Source: Bradyrhizobium quebecense (GTDB lineage Bacteria; Pseudomonadota; Alphaproteobacteria; Rhizobiales; Xanthobacteraceae). Taken from it: a stretch of 64,000 nucleotides of DNA. The stretch is from positions 4,030,001 through 4,094,000 of the forward strand of contig NZ_CP088022.1 of assembly GCF_013373795.3 (NCBI RefSeq), read 5' to 3'. Both the position numbers and the translations under genes were made by a program. Under the pieces are notes generated by a model, which was not told the DNA's origin, ran no database searches, and was given only the letters and a program-made list of their open reading frames with translations. This document shows positions 8,662 through 17,854 of the stretch, piece after piece; position 1 is the first letter of the stretch; each line of letters begins with the position of its first letter.

Positions 8662-11253
8662 CTAGTTCGCCGTCATGGTTTCCTTCACCGCGGCAACCAG
8701 CTGAGTCAGCGTGAACGGCTTCGGCAGGAACGCGAACTGCTGGTTCTCCGGCAGGCTCTTCTCGAACGCGTCCTCGGCATAGCCGGAGACGAAGATGATC
8801 TTCAGCTCCGCATTGCGGCTGCGCATTTCCTTCAGCAGCGTCGGCCCGTCCATCTCAGGCATCACGACGTCGGAGACGACGAGGTCGACCTGGCCGTTGT
8901 TCTCCTCGAACGCCTCCAGCGCCTCGACGCCGTTGGCCGCCTCGATCACGCTGTAGCCGCGCGAACGCAGGCCGCGCGCATTCAGCGAGCGCAGGCCGTC
9001 CTCGTCCTCGACCAGCAGGATGGTGCCCTGCCCGGTGAGATCCGGCTTCGGCTTGGGGGCATCCGCGACGGCGGCTTCCTTCGCCGCGCCGGTGCCGCCA
9101 TGCGCCTCCGGTGCGACCTCCTGCTCCTGGCGATGTCGCGGCAAATAGATCCGGAACGTGGTGCCACCGCCCGGCACGGAATCGACATAGACGAAGCCGC
9201 CGGTCTGCTTGACGATGCCGTAGACCGTCGACAGGCCGAGGCCGGTGCCCTTGCCGACTTCCTTGGTCGAGAAGAACGGCTCGAAGATCTTGTCGATGAT
9301 CTCGTGCGGAATGCCGGTGCCGGTGTCCGACATCTCGATCTTCACGTAGTCGGCTGCCGGCATACCCTTGTTGGCGAGCTGCGCGGCTTCCTCGGTCGGC
9401 ACGTTGGCGGTGCGGATGATCAGCTTGCCGCCGTCGGGCATCGCGTCGCGCGCGTTCACCGCGAGATTGACCACCACCTGCTCGAACTGCGAGACGTCGA
9501 CCTTGACCGGCCACAGATCGCGGCCATGCACGAGGTCGAGCTTGACCTTCTCGCCGATCAGCCGGCGCAGCAGCATGGTGAGGTCGGAGAGCGCATCGCC
9601 GAGATCGAGCACCTGCGGCCGCAGCGTCTGGCGGCGCGAGAATGCAAGCAGCTGCCGCACCAGCGTCGCGGCGCGGGTGGCGTTCTGCTTGATCTGCATG
9701 ATGTCCTGGAACGACGGGTCGGTCGGCTTGTGCGCGTTCAGCAGGAAGTCGTTCGCCATCATGATGGCCGACAGCACGTTGTTGAAGTCGTGCGCGATGC
9801 CGCCGGCGAGCTGGCCCACCATCTCCATCTTCTGCGACTGGTTGATCTGGTTTTCCAGAGCGCGCCGCTCGGTGGTCTCGAGTATATAGACGATCGCGGT
9901 CTCGGCGTCGCGCTCATCCTTCTCGACGGTGGTGACGAAGAACTGGGCCGAGCGCTCCTTAGGCCCGTCGAGCATCACCTCGACCGGCGCAATGTCGCCC
10001 TGGCCTTCGGCAGCCTGGTTGATCGCGGCGATCAGCAGGCCGCGGTCGCGTGGATTGACCGCGCGGAAGATCGACTTGGCCGCGCCGCCGTCGCCGTTCA
10101 GCCCCTGCGCCAGCTTGGCATAGCGCGCATTGGCGCCGACCACATTGCCGCCGCGATCGACGGTCGCGATCGCCATCGGCGTATGGTCGAAGAAGCGCAT
10201 GAAGCGCACCTCGGCGGCACGCTCCGGATCGGAATGCTCGTCGCGGGCGCGGCTGATCACCAGCGTGCGCGAGGCGCCCGCCGCGCCGTCGGCGCCGAAG
10301 GCGAGCTTGTGATAGAGCCGCACCGGCACGGTCTTGCCGCCGCGCATCCGCAGGTCGATGTCGAACACCTCGGTCTTGACCTCGCCGGGCACCGCCGCGA
10401 TCGAGGTCAGCAGCGCCGCGCCGTCGCCCGAGACGATGTCGGTCAGCTTCAGACCGCCCGAGCCGATCTCGGCCAGATCGTAGTCCAGCCAGTTCGCCAG
10501 CGTGGCGTTGATATAGGCGATCTCGCCGGCCGGATTGACCGAGAAGAAGCCGCACGGCGCATGATCGAGATATTCGATCGCGTGCCGCAGCTCCTGGAAC
10601 ACGTCTTCCTGGCGCTCGCGGTCGCGGGTGACGTCGGCGATCGACCACACCGCGTATTTCGCGTCGCGCTTGCCCTCGCCGAGCGGACGTACCCTGAGCC
10701 GCAGCCAGCGGCCTTGTCCACCACCTTGCCCGGCCTCGTGGCCGGCGACACGGACCTCCTCCTGCTGCCGCTTGCCCTCGCGCGCCGCCTTCAAGAGGCG
10801 GAACACCGCCTCGGAGACGTCGGGGTTGCCGATGAAGACGCGTTCGACGGGACGGACGTCCTGCGGACCGGCCGCGCCGGTCAGCGTGAGATAGGCGGCG
10901 TTGGAATAGACCACGTGGCCGCGGGAATCGGTGACGACGAGCCCTTCATGGGCGTGGTCGGCGATCCGCCCCATCACCGGGTCGTCGCTCGTGCGGTCGG
11001 AGAAGCGGATGATGCCGGCGGCAAGGGCGAACAGGTTGAACAGCCCGACGGTGGCGAGCAGCGCCAGCACAAACAGGATATAGGGCTGCGCCTGGGTACG
11101 GCCGATGGTCATGAGCCAGACGGCCACCGCGACGATGCCGGTGGCGATCAGGAGCACCAGCAGGATACTGCCGCTCCGCCGCGCTGGCCCGTGAGCCACG
11201 AACGGCTCGGTCGCGGGAGGATCGTTGCTATCGGCGGTCATCTGGAGAGACAT
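8662..11253 (-). CDS. cckA: Hybrid cell-cycle sensor histidine kinase CckA
   Basis: An 863-residue hybrid kinase: two membrane helices (about residues 28-50 and 57-80), three PAS-like domains (about 93-200, 210-335, 345-455), a HisKA domain with [14 protein letters not shown] (phospho-His at 488), an HATPase domain with [22 protein letters not shown], and a receiver with phospho-acceptor Asp at 795 ([12 protein letters not shown]). This order and the HDFNN motif match CckA of Caulobacter and rhizobia, which sends phosphate through ChpT to CtrA (and CpdR). It lies 129 bases after flhB on the same strand. A flagellar operon whose promoter has a CtrA-type box starts 3.5 kb upstream. Name by architecture; a paralogue cannot be fully excluded. 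Confidence 0.88.
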   Translation of the reverse strand: MSLQMTADSNDPPATEPFVAHGPARRSGSILLVLLIATGIVAVAVWLMTIGRTQAQPYILFVLALLATVGLFNLFALAAGIIRFSDRTSDDPVMGRIADHAHEGLVVTDSRGHVVYSNAAYLTLTGAAGPQDVRPVERVFIGNPDVSEAVFRLLKAAREGKRQQEEVRVAGHEAGQGGGQGRWLRLRVRPLGEGKRDAKYAVWSIADVTRDRERQEDVFQELRHAIEYLDHAPCGFFSVNPAGEIAYINATLANWLDYDLAEIGSGGLKLTDIVSGDGAALLTSIAAVPGEVKTEVFDIDLRMRGGKTVPVRLYHKLAFGADGAAGASRTLVISRARDEHSDPERAAEVRFMRFFDHTPMAIATVDRGGNVVGANARYAKLAQGLNGDGGAAKSIFRAVNPRDRGLLIAAINQAAEGQGDIAPVEVMLDGPKERSAQFFVTTVEKDERDAETAIVYILETTERRALENQINQSQKMEMVGQLAGGIAHDFNNVLSAIMMANDFLLNAHKPTDPSFQDIMQIKQNATRAATLVRQLLAFSRRQTLRPQVLDLGDALSDLTMLLRRLIGEKVKLDLVHGRDLWPVKVDVSQFEQVVVNLAVNARDAMPDGGKLIIRTANVPTEEAAQLANKGMPAADYVKIEMSDTGTGIPHEIIDKIFEPFFSTKEVGKGTGLGLSTVYGIVKQTGGFVYVDSVPGGGTTFRIYLPRHRQEQEVAPEAHGGTGAAKEAAVADAPKPKPDLTGQGTILLVEDEDGLRSLNARGLRSRGYSVIEAANGVEALEAFEENNGQVDLVVSDVVMPEMDGPTLLKEMRSRNAELKIIFVSGYAEDAFEKSLPENQQFAFLPKPFTLTQLVAAVKETMTAN

Positions 11254-11382
11254 GGCTCGTCTGCATCACGAAGGCGACCGGCCGGCCACCTCGACCCTGA
11301 GTGCCTGAATCGGACCCGAAAACGCAAGTCCATCAGGCGGCAATTTCGCAAGTTACGCGCATTTCAAGCGGTTTTCCGCCCC

Positions 11383-12456
11383 TTATTGGCGCAGGCCGGA
11401 CAGGCCGCGCCTCAGCCGCATCACGTAGCCGATGATTTCGGCAACCGCATGGTAGTGCTCGACCGGGATTTCCTTGTCGATTTCGACGGTCGCATAGAGC
11501 GCCCGGGCCAGCGCCACGTTCTCCACGATGGGAATGTCGTGCTCCTTGGCGATTTCCCGGATCTTGAAGGCGAGGTTGTCGACGCCCTTGGCGACGCAGA
11601 TCGGCGCCGACATGCTGCGGTCATAGGCCAGCGCCACCGAATAGTGGGTCGGGTTGGTGATGATCACCGAGGCCTTCGGAACCTGGGCCATCATGCGCTT
11701 CTTGGCGCGCTGGACCCGCAACTGCTTGATCCTGCCCTTGATGTGCGGGTCGCCCTCCGACTGCTTGAACTCCTCCTTCATCTCCTGCAGCGACATCTTG
11801 TGACGCTCGTACCAGGTCCGGTACTGGAAGAAGTAGTCGGCAATCGCCACCACGGCGAGGAGGGCGACCACCGCCGCCAGCAAGTGCACCGTCATGCCGG
11901 TGATGGCGGGCAGCAGCTCGGCTGGATCGACCCGCAGGAACGATTCCATCCGCAGCCGATCGGGCCACAGCACCATGACCATCACGACGCCGAGCGCGAT
12001 CAGCTTGAACAGGCCTTTCAGGAAGTTCGCCACCGCCTGCTTGCCGAAGAGCCGCTTGAAGCCGGCCGCCGGTGAGATCTTGGAGAATTTCGGCTTGAGC
12101 TGCTCGCCCGACCACACCAGCTGATGCTGGATCATGTTGCCTGCGATCGCCGCCAGCGCCAGCATCAGGAACGGCACGCCGATCGCGGCGACCACCGCAT
12201 AGCCAAGCGTCTGGGTCAGTTGCAGCAGGCCAGCACCGTCGGTGCGGATCATCCATGAATTGGCGATCAGATTGCGCAGCGGCATCAAGATGCCGCCGCC
12301 GATCGAGCCCGAGAAGGTCGACAGCACCAGCGTGGCGCCGGCGATGATGAACCAGGTGTTGACCTCCTGGCTTTTGACGACGTCGCCTTTCTCAAGGGCG
12401 TCATCTAGACGTTTTTGCGTAGGGTCTTCTGTTTTGTCTTCGGTATCGTCGGCCAT
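11383..12456 (-). CDS. flhB: Flagellar export switch protein FlhB
   Basis: A 357-residue inner-membrane component of the type III flagellar export gate. The N-terminus EDKTEDPTQKRLDDALEKGDV is the FlhB signature, four membrane helices follow, and the cytosolic domain has the self-cleavage motif NPTH at residues 268-271, used for the switch from hook to filament substrate. Length is normal. It is the last flagellar gene of the flgB-flgC-fliE-fliQ-fliR-flhB run; the gap to fliR is 12 bases. The Asn and Pro needed for cleavage are present. Confidence 0.96.
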   Translation of the reverse strand: MADDTEDKTEDPTQKRLDDALEKGDVVKSQEVNTWFIIAGATLVLSTFSGSIGGGILMPLRNLIANSWMIRTDGAGLLQLTQTLGYAVVAAIGVPFLMLALAAIAGNMIQHQLVWSGEQLKPKFSKISPAAGFKRLFGKQAVANFLKGLFKLIALGVVMVMVLWPDRLRMESFLRVDPAELLPAITGMTVHLLAAVVALLAVVAIADYFFQYRTWYERHKMSLQEMKEEFKQSEGDPHIKGRIKQLRVQRAKKRMMAQVPKASVIITNPTHYSVALAYDRSMSAPICVAKGVDNLAFKIREIAKEHDIPIVENVALARALYATVEIDKEIPVEHYHAVAEIIGYVMRLRRGLSGLRQ

Positions 12457-12468
12457 CTCTTCTCCTGA

Positions 12469-13239
12469 TCAATTCATGGGAGCGAGTTGGCGCATGACGC
12501 CGTTGAAGTAGTCTAAATAGGTATTCATCATCGCCGCGAGCACGACACCGAAGATCAGGAAGCCGACCACGATCGAGAGCGGCACACCGACGAAGTAGAC
12601 CTGCATCTGCGGCATCAGCCGCGCCAGCACGCCGAGCCCGATGTTGAAGACGAGGCCGAACACCAGGAACGGTGCCGACAGCTGCAGGCCGATCTTGAAG
12701 GCGGCGGAGAACGCGGAGGTCGCAAGCGCGGCGACGTCGCCGGTCGGCATGATCTCGCCCGGCGAGAAGATGCGGTAGCTTTCGCTGAGCGCCGCGATGA
12801 CGAGATAGTGGCTGTCGGTGGCGAACAGCAGCGTCAGGCCGAGGATGGTAAGGAAGTTGCCGACGATCTGGCCCTGCTGCCCCTGGGTCGGGTCGACGGC
12901 GGTGACGAAGCCGAGCCCGAGCTGCTGGGCGATCACCGAGCCCGCGACGTTGAGCGCCGACAGCGTCACCCGCGCGGTCGCGCCGAGCACGATGCCAATG
13001 ATCAGCTCATGCACCATCAGGACGCCGAGCGAGGAGATCGACGTCAGGTCGACGTGATAGGCGTTGCGATGCAGGGGAAGAATGATCAGCGTCAGCAGCA
13101 GCGCGATCGACAGCTTGACCCGTGCCGGGATGTTGCTCTCGCCGAAACCGGGCAGCAGCATCACCATCGCGCCCACGCGCGCGAAGACCAGCACGAAGAT
13201 TGCGGCCAGCGCCGGAAGCAGGGAGACATCGATGCGCAT
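12469..13239 (-). CDS. fliR: Flagellar export gate protein FliR
   Basis: A 256-residue membrane protein with about six hydrophobic segments. Typical FliR stretches include RVGAMVMLLPGFGESNIPARVKL at the start and the segment IAQQLGLGFVTAVDPTQGQQ. It forms the export gate with FliP and FliQ and ends 12 bases from flhB, 18 bases after fliQ. Strand and order (fliQ-fliR-flhB) are the conserved alphaproteobacterial arrangement. Confidence 0.95.
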   Translation of the reverse strand: MRIDVSLLPALAAIFVLVFARVGAMVMLLPGFGESNIPARVKLSIALLLTLIILPLHRNAYHVDLTSISSLGVLMVHELIIGIVLGATARVTLSALNVAGSVIAQQLGLGFVTAVDPTQGQQGQIVGNFLTILGLTLLFATDSHYLVIAALSESYRIFSPGEIMPTGDVAALATSAFSAAFKIGLQLSAPFLVFGLVFNIGLGVLARLMPQMQVYFVGVPLSIVVGFLIFGVVLAAMMNTYLDYFNGVMRQLAPMN

Positions 13240-13257
13240 GACCGCGGCATTAGTGCA

Positions 13258-13521
13258 TCAACCGCCGATGATTCGCGACGAAATCCGCATCATGTGGCTG
13301 GAGAGCGCGTCCGCCATGAAGGGCAGCGCCAGCAGCAATGTGACGAAGATCGCGAGAATCTTCGGCACGAAGACCAGCGTCTGTTCCTGGATCTGGGTCA
13401 GCGCCTGGAACAACGACACCACGACGCCGACCACAAGGCCGACCACCATCAGGGGCGACGACACCAGCACGATGGTCCAGATCGCATCGCGCGCCACGTC
13501 GAGAGTTTCAGGGCCGGTCAT
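13258..13521 (-). CDS. fliQ: Flagellar export gate protein FliQ
   Basis: An 87-residue protein with two membrane hairpin helices, the normal size for FliQ. The central VVSLFQALTQIQEQTLVFVP is the family signature. Four copies join five FliP and one FliR in the export gate of the basal body. It lies between fliE (62 bases upstream) and fliR. Nothing unusual is seen in sequence or length. Confidence 0.95.
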   Translation of the reverse strand: MTGPETLDVARDAIWTIVLVSSPLMVVGLVVGVVVSLFQALTQIQEQTLVFVPKILAIFVTLLLALPFMADALSSHMMRISSRIIGG

Positions 13522-13583
13522 TGTTGTGTTCTCGCTTTTGCAATCTTGCTTCGCATCGCCCCGGGATGACGTCCTGACGGACG

Positions 13584-13895
13584 TCAGATCGGCATCTTCA
13601 TGATGTCTTCATAGGCCTGGATCACGCGGTCGCGCACCGAGACCAGCGTCGACACCGCAACGTCGGTGTCGGCGACCGCCGTCACCACGTCCATCACATT
13701 CGCCTTGCCGGAGGCCATCGCCATGGTCTGCGCGTCGGACTTCTTGCCCGCTTCCAGCACGCTGCCGACGGAGTCCTTCAGCAACGCGCTGAAGGACGGG
13801 CCGGCGACGGCCTGCCCCGCCTTCTCGACACCGCCGCGCTCCATCAATTTCGCGAGGCTGGCGTAGGCGTTGGCGGCGACTGTCGGTGTAGCCAT
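13584..13895 (-). CDS. fliE: Flagellar hook-basal body protein FliE
   Basis: A 103-residue protein with the FliE C-terminal helix: VVTAVADTDVAVSTLVSVRDRVIQAYEDIMKMPI. FliE joins the MS ring to the rod and is the first exported rod component. ATG at 13895 follows GGGAACG. It lies 26 bases after flgC and 62 before fliQ, within the rod/export operon. Confidence 0.94.
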   Translation of the reverse strand: MATPTVAANAYASLAKLMERGGVEKAGQAVAGPSFSALLKDSVGSVLEAGKKSDAQTMAMASGKANVMDVVTAVADTDVAVSTLVSVRDRVIQAYEDIMKMPI

Positions 13896-13921
13896 GATTT
13901 ACGTTCCCTGTTCTTGTTGCG

Positions 13922-14347
13922 TCAGGACTTGAGGATGTCGAGCGTGCGCTGGATCATCCGCCGCGTCGCGCTGATGATGTTGAGGTTCGCCTCATAGGAG
14001 CGCTGGGCGTCGCGCATGTCGGTCATTTCGACCATCGAATTGACGTTCGGATATTTGACGTTGCCGGAGGCGTCCGCCGCCGGATTGCCCGGCTCGTGCT
14101 TGATGCGGAATGACGACTGGTCGGGGCGGATCCGGCCCAGCGTCACGACCTGGGCGTCGAGCGAACGATCGAGCGCCGAGGAGAAGGTCGGCACCTTGCG
14201 GCGGTAGGGATCGCCGCCCGCGGTCTGCGCCGTCGAATCGGCGTTGGCGATATTTTCCGAGATCACCCGCATCCGCCCCGCCTGCGCACGCAGGCCTGAC
14301 GTCGCGATGCTCATCGAGCGGGTGAAATCGCTTGTTCCATCTGCCAT
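13922..14347 (-). CDS. flgC: Flagellar proximal rod protein FlgC
   Basis: A 141-residue rod protein. The N-terminal IATSGLRAQAGRMRVISENIANADS is the rod/hook family motif (flg_bb_rod) and the C-terminal MVEMTDMRDAQRSYEANLNII is the paired coiled-coil that closes the D0 domain. Length is usual. It is preceded by flgB (27 bases) and followed by fliE. The start at 14347 is followed by an in-frame ATG at codon 12, but the former has GGGAGGATCC upstream. Confidence 0.95.
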   Translation of the reverse strand: MADGTSDFTRSMSIATSGLRAQAGRMRVISENIANADSTAQTAGGDPYRRKVPTFSSALDRSLDAQVVTLGRIRPDQSSFRIKHEPGNPAADASGNVKYPNVNSMVEMTDMRDAQRSYEANLNIISATRRMIQRTLDILKS

Positions 14348-14374
14348 GGGATCCTCCCGCCGCCGTCAGGCGGC

Positions 14375-14785
14375 CTAGCTCTTGCCAATCGCGGTCTTCA
14401 GCAGATGCAGGCTCTTGCTGTAGAGCGAGGTGACGGCTGCGTAGTCCATCTGGTTGGCCGACACTTTCAGCATCTGGTCCTCGAGATTGACCGCGTTGCC
14501 GGCCGGGCGGGTCTGGAACCCGCTCTTGCCGCGATCATTGTCGAATGTGTCGGGCGCGCCGGACGCCGCCATGTGGGTGGCGCTGGTCTGCATCATCGGC
14601 AGCGTCCCCATGCCGCCGCCGACCGTGGCGCCGGCCCGGTCGAACTTCGGCTCGACCAGGTCGCGCGGCCGGAAGTTCGGCGTGTCGGAATTGGAGATGT
14701 TCTCGGCGAGCACCCGCTGGCGTTCCTGGTGCCACTGCATCTTGCTGCGCAACGCCGACAGGATCGGCAGATCGTTCATGGACAT
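14375..14785 (-). CDS. flgB: Flagellar proximal rod protein FlgB
   Basis: A 136-residue rod protein with the family N-terminal motif ERQRVLAENISNSDTPNFR and C-terminal MDYAAVTSLYSKSLHLLKTAIG. First gene of the minus-strand rod/export operon (flgB, flgC, fliE, fliQ, fliR, flhB). A CtrA-type box sits 62-76 bases upstream of its start, the likely control point. Divergent from fliO. Confidence 0.95.
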   Translation of the reverse strand: MSMNDLPILSALRSKMQWHQERQRVLAENISNSDTPNFRPRDLVEPKFDRAGATVGGGMGTLPMMQTSATHMAASGAPDTFDNDRGKSGFQTRPAGNAVNLEDQMLKVSANQMDYAAVTSLYSKSLHLLKTAIGKS

Positions 14786-14846
14786 CGCCGCGGCTCCGTT
14801 AACCTCTGGGACCTCCCGAGGTAGGCAGAATTTGCCCGGTGTATGG

Positions 14847-14861
14847 TTAACGGGTGGTTAA
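14847..14861 (-). promoter_or_regulatory. Candidate CtrA box upstream of flgB
   Basis: TTAACGGGTGGTTAA fits the CtrA consensus TTAA-N7-TTAA exactly. It lies 62-76 bases before the flgB start codon, a usual promoter position. The rest of the 340-base flgB/fliO intergenic region shows only a half site (GTTAACCAG near 14933) and no gene. No good sigma-54 GG-N10-GC site was found here. Binding by CtrA is inferred. Confidence 0.75.
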
Positions 14862-15125
14862 AATGTCGGACGGAGCCGTGGAGAACGCCGCAACTGCGGG
14901 CGGCGAGCGCATTTTCGCCACGAATGCTGCGTTAACCAGCACAAACCAAGACAGCGTGGGCGCTGAGAAGTCGTTTTGGGACAAGCGATTCTTGGTTTAT
15001 TAATAGAACAGTCGGCTGCAAGCCGCTGGGAATTAAGAAATAAGGCGAATCTCGGGCGCGATTCGCTGCGCAAACCGCACCTATCAATCCGCGCTCGTTG
15101 ATGGCGGAAGCTGAGGAAGGCCACC

Positions 15126-16079
15126 ATGGCCGGGGACTCCAATATGCAGGTCATTACTTTCGTCTTGGCATTCGTTGTCGTGCTGGCGCTGATCGGCGTC
15201 ACCGCATGGCTCGTCCGCCGCTTCGCCGGAAACCGCCTCGGGGCCAACGCCAACCGCGGACGCATGCCCCGGCTGGCGGTGATCGACGCCGCTGCCGTCG
15301 ATGGCCGCCGCCGGCTGGTGCTGGTCCGCCGCGACAACATCGAGCATCTGCTGATGATCGGTGGCCCGACCGACATCGTCGTCGAGCCGAATATCGTCCG
15401 GGCGACGCCGGGGCGCGATCAGATGTCGACCCGGCCCGCGGTCGCCGCGGATGCCGCGCCGCCGCGCGTGGCGCCGCTTCCGGATGCCGCCTGGAACGAG
15501 AGCGAAGCCGCCCGCTCCGACAATTTCGAGCTTCCCGAGCCGGAGCTACCGCCGCGCCAGGCGCGACCCTCCTTTGCCGACGAGTTGCGCCGACCTCCGC
15601 CGCCGATCGCCGAGCGTCGCAACGATCCGCTCGCGGGCTTCACGGCCGAGCGCAACGAACCGCGCCCCGATCCGATGCCGCCGCGGCTGCCGCCGCGCTC
15701 CGAACCCGTCATCCCGCGTGCGCCGCGCGCTGCAGAGCCGCCGAAGGCCCCGCCGCGGGCGCCCGAGCGCGCCGTCACGCCGCCGCCACCGCCTCCCCCT
15801 GCTCCGCCGCCGGTCGCAACCCAGGCGCCACCGCCGGTGCCGCCTGCATCGAACGCCGATGCAAATTTGGCCGAGATGGCGCAGCGGCTTGAGGCGGCGC
15901 TGCGCCGCCCGACCGGCGCCGGCGAGACCGTCGCGCCGCCGGTTGCGCCCGAGGCGCCGCCGGTTCGCGCGCCGCGTAGCGAGCCGCCTGCCCCGCCCGC
16001 TGGCGGACAGAAGAGCGGCTTCGAGAATCTCGAGGACGAGATGGCATCGCTGCTCGGCCGACCGAAGAATCCTTCGTGA
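15126..16079 (+). CDS. fliO: FliO-like flagellar biosynthesis protein with long Pro-rich tail
   Basis: A 317-residue protein: one membrane helix (about residues 8-28, QVITFVLAFVVVLALIGVTA), a small FliO-type cytosolic domain up to about residue 95 (RMPRLAVIDAAAVDGRRRLVLVRRDN, then IEHLLMIGGPTDIVVE), then about 200 residues rich in Pro, Ala and Arg with no predicted fold. FliO scaffolds FliP ring assembly. Standard FliO is about 100-140 residues, so the tail is an extension common in rhizobia. Stop overlaps the fliP GTG start by four bases. RBS GAGGAAGG precedes the ATG. Confidence 0.88.
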   Translation: MAGDSNMQVITFVLAFVVVLALIGVTAWLVRRFAGNRLGANANRGRMPRLAVIDAAAVDGRRRLVLVRRDNIEHLLMIGGPTDIVVEPNIVRATPGRDQMSTRPAVAADAAPPRVAPLPDAAWNESEAARSDNFELPEPELPPRQARPSFADELRRPPPPIAERRNDPLAGFTAERNEPRPDPMPPRLPPRSEPVIPRAPRAAEPPKAPPRAPERAVTPPPPPPPAPPPVATQAPPPVPPASNADANLAEMAQRLEAALRRPTGAGETVAPPVAPEAPPVRAPRSEPPAPPAGGQKSGFENLEDEMASLLGRPKNPS

Positions 16080-16828
16080 GGTTCGGGGCAGTCCCGCGTA
16101 GAGTTTTTTTCATCGCTGTCCTGATCGCCGCCGGATCCTTCGCCGATCTGGCGATGGCGCAGGATATCAGCATCAATCTCGGCGGCGGCAATGGCGGCGT
16201 GACCGAGCGCGCGATCCAGCTGATCGCGCTGCTCACGGTGCTGTCGATCGCGCCGTCGATCCTCGTCATGATGACGTCGTTCACGCGCATCGTGGTCGTG
16301 CTCTCGCTGCTGCGCACCGCGCTCGGCACCGCGACCGCGCCGCCGAACTCGGTGATGATTGCGCTCGCGATGTTCCTCACCGCCTTCGTGATGGGGCCGG
16401 TGCTGCAGAAATCCTATGACGACGGCATCAAGCCGCTGGTCGCCAACCAGATCGGCGTCGAGGAAGCGCTGCAGCGCGCCTCGGTCCCCTTGCGCGGCTT
16501 CATGCAGAAGAACGTCCGCGAGAAGGATCTGAAGCTGTTCATGGACCTCTCCGGCGAGCCGCCGCCGGCGACGCCGGAGGAGCTGTCGCTACGCATCCTG
16601 GTGCCGGCCTTCATGATCTCCGAGCTGAAGCGCGCCTTCGAGATCGGCTTCCTCTTGTTCCTGCCGTTCCTGATCATCGACCTCGTGGTCGCCTCGGTCC
16701 TGATGTCGATGGGCATGATGATGCTGCCGCCGGTGGTGGTCTCGCTGCCGTTCAAGCTGATCTTCTTCGTGCTGGTCGACGGCTGGGCGCTGGTGGCCGG
16801 CAGCCTGGTGCAGAGTTACGGGGGGTAG
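16076..16828 (+). CDS. fliP: Flagellar export gate protein FliP
   Basis: A 250-residue protein with a cleavable signal (about residues 1-27, ending LAMAQ) and four membrane helices. The FliP signatures MMTSFTRIVVVLSLLRTALG and FMISELKRAFEIGFLLFLPF are present. GTG start overlaps the fliO stop (GTGA), so translation is coupled. Length fits the family. Confidence 0.96.
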   Translation: MRFGAVPRRVFFIAVLIAAGSFADLAMAQDISINLGGGNGGVTERAIQLIALLTVLSIAPSILVMMTSFTRIVVVLSLLRTALGTATAPPNSVMIALAMFLTAFVMGPVLQKSYDDGIKPLVANQIGVEEALQRASVPLRGFMQKNVREKDLKLFMDLSGEPPPATPEELSLRILVPAFMISELKRAFEIGFLLFLPFLIIDLVVASVLMSMGMMMLPPVVVSLPFKLIFFVLVDGWALVAGSLVQSYGG

Positions 16829-16913
16829 CCCCGCGAAACATTCATGGCCCGTCAGCTGGATCGGCCGTGCCGTTGCACTATCATGCACGGCATCGCATCC
16901 AGGGAGCCGCGCC

Positions 16914-17801
16914 GTGCAGCAGCCATTCGACCGCGCCGCAGAAGACCTCGGCAACGCCATCCATCTCGAGCATGTCAATGTGCAGGTGCCGGACCAGCGC
17001 CTCGCCACGCTGTTCTACATCGCCGGAATCGGGCTGACCCGCGATCCCTATCTGATGGTCTCCGACAGCAACATGTGGGTGAATGCCGGCCGCAGCCAGT
17101 TTCATCTGCCGAGCGGACGGCCGCAGGTGCTGCGCGGCCACACCGCGATCGTGATCGCCGGACGGCAGGCCCTGCTGCAGCGGCTTGCCGCGGTCGCGCC
17201 CAAGCTCGAAGGCACCGCGTTCGGCTATCGCGAGCACAACGATCACGTCGAGGCCATTTGCCCGTGGGGCAACCGGCTGCGCTGCTTTGAACCGGACGCC
17301 GAGCGGTTCGGGCGCATCGCGCTCGGCATGCCCTATGTCGAGTTCGACGTGCCGCGCGGCACCGCTGAAGCGATCAGCCGGTTCTATCCCGAAATCATGG
17401 GCATCCCCGCCAGCGTCGTGAACGGCGACGGTGTCGTCGCGCGCGCCAAGGTCGGCAAGGATCAGTATCTGCAATTCCGCGAAACCGACCAGGCGCAGCG
17501 CGAGTTCGACGGCCATCACGTCCAGATCTACATCACGGACTTCTCCGGCCCCTACAAGCGGCTGCGCGAGCGCAACCTGGTATCCCGCGAGGACAATCAA
17601 TATCAGTACCGCTTCTGCGACATCGTCGATCCCGCCAATGGCCGGCACCTGTTCACCGTCGAGCATGAGGTGCGCAGCGCCACCCATCCGATGTATCTGC
17701 GGCCGCTGATCAACCGCAATCCGGCGCAGACCAACCGTACCTTCGCCAACGGCTACGATCAGGCGCCGTGGGCGATGGGGCCGGACCAGTATGACGGATG
17801 A
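16914..17801 (+). CDS. VOC superfamily (glyoxalase/dioxygenase-fold) protein
   Basis: A 295-residue protein with two beta-alpha-beta VOC modules. The first starts HLEHVNVQVPDQRLATLFYI and the second PYVEFDVPRGTAEAISRFY with a later HHVQIYITDF. His and Glu residues at such places could bind a metal, as in glyoxalase I or extradiol dioxygenases. The substrate is not known. Start is a GTG 10 bases after an AGGGAGC ribosome site; no in-frame ATG is better. Its stop overlaps the next reading frame, an aminotransferase, so both likely form an operon. Confidence 0.75.
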   Translation: MQQPFDRAAEDLGNAIHLEHVNVQVPDQRLATLFYIAGIGLTRDPYLMVSDSNMWVNAGRSQFHLPSGRPQVLRGHTAIVIAGRQALLQRLAAVAPKLEGTAFGYREHNDHVEAICPWGNRLRCFEPDAERFGRIALGMPYVEFDVPRGTAEAISRFYPEIMGIPASVVNGDGVVARAKVGKDQYLQFRETDQAQREFDGHHVQIYITDFSGPYKRLRERNLVSREDNQYQYRFCDIVDPANGRHLFTVEHEVRSATHPMYLRPLINRNPAQTNRTFANGYDQAPWAMGPDQYDG

Positions 17802-17854
17802 GCGCGCGCTCATCCGCATCGCGACATCATCCGCAATCCCAGCCACGAGACGAC

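Noticed and set aside
8485..12075. A 1196-codon open frame on the plus strand over cckA and flhB
   Set aside because: It crosses two well-supported minus-strand genes and their gap, has no domain, and is a codon-bias shadow.
14786..15125. A sigma-54 site before flgB or fliO
   Set aside because: Only stretches with wrong spacing (GG-N8-GC or GG-N9-CC) were found; the CtrA-type box explains the region better.
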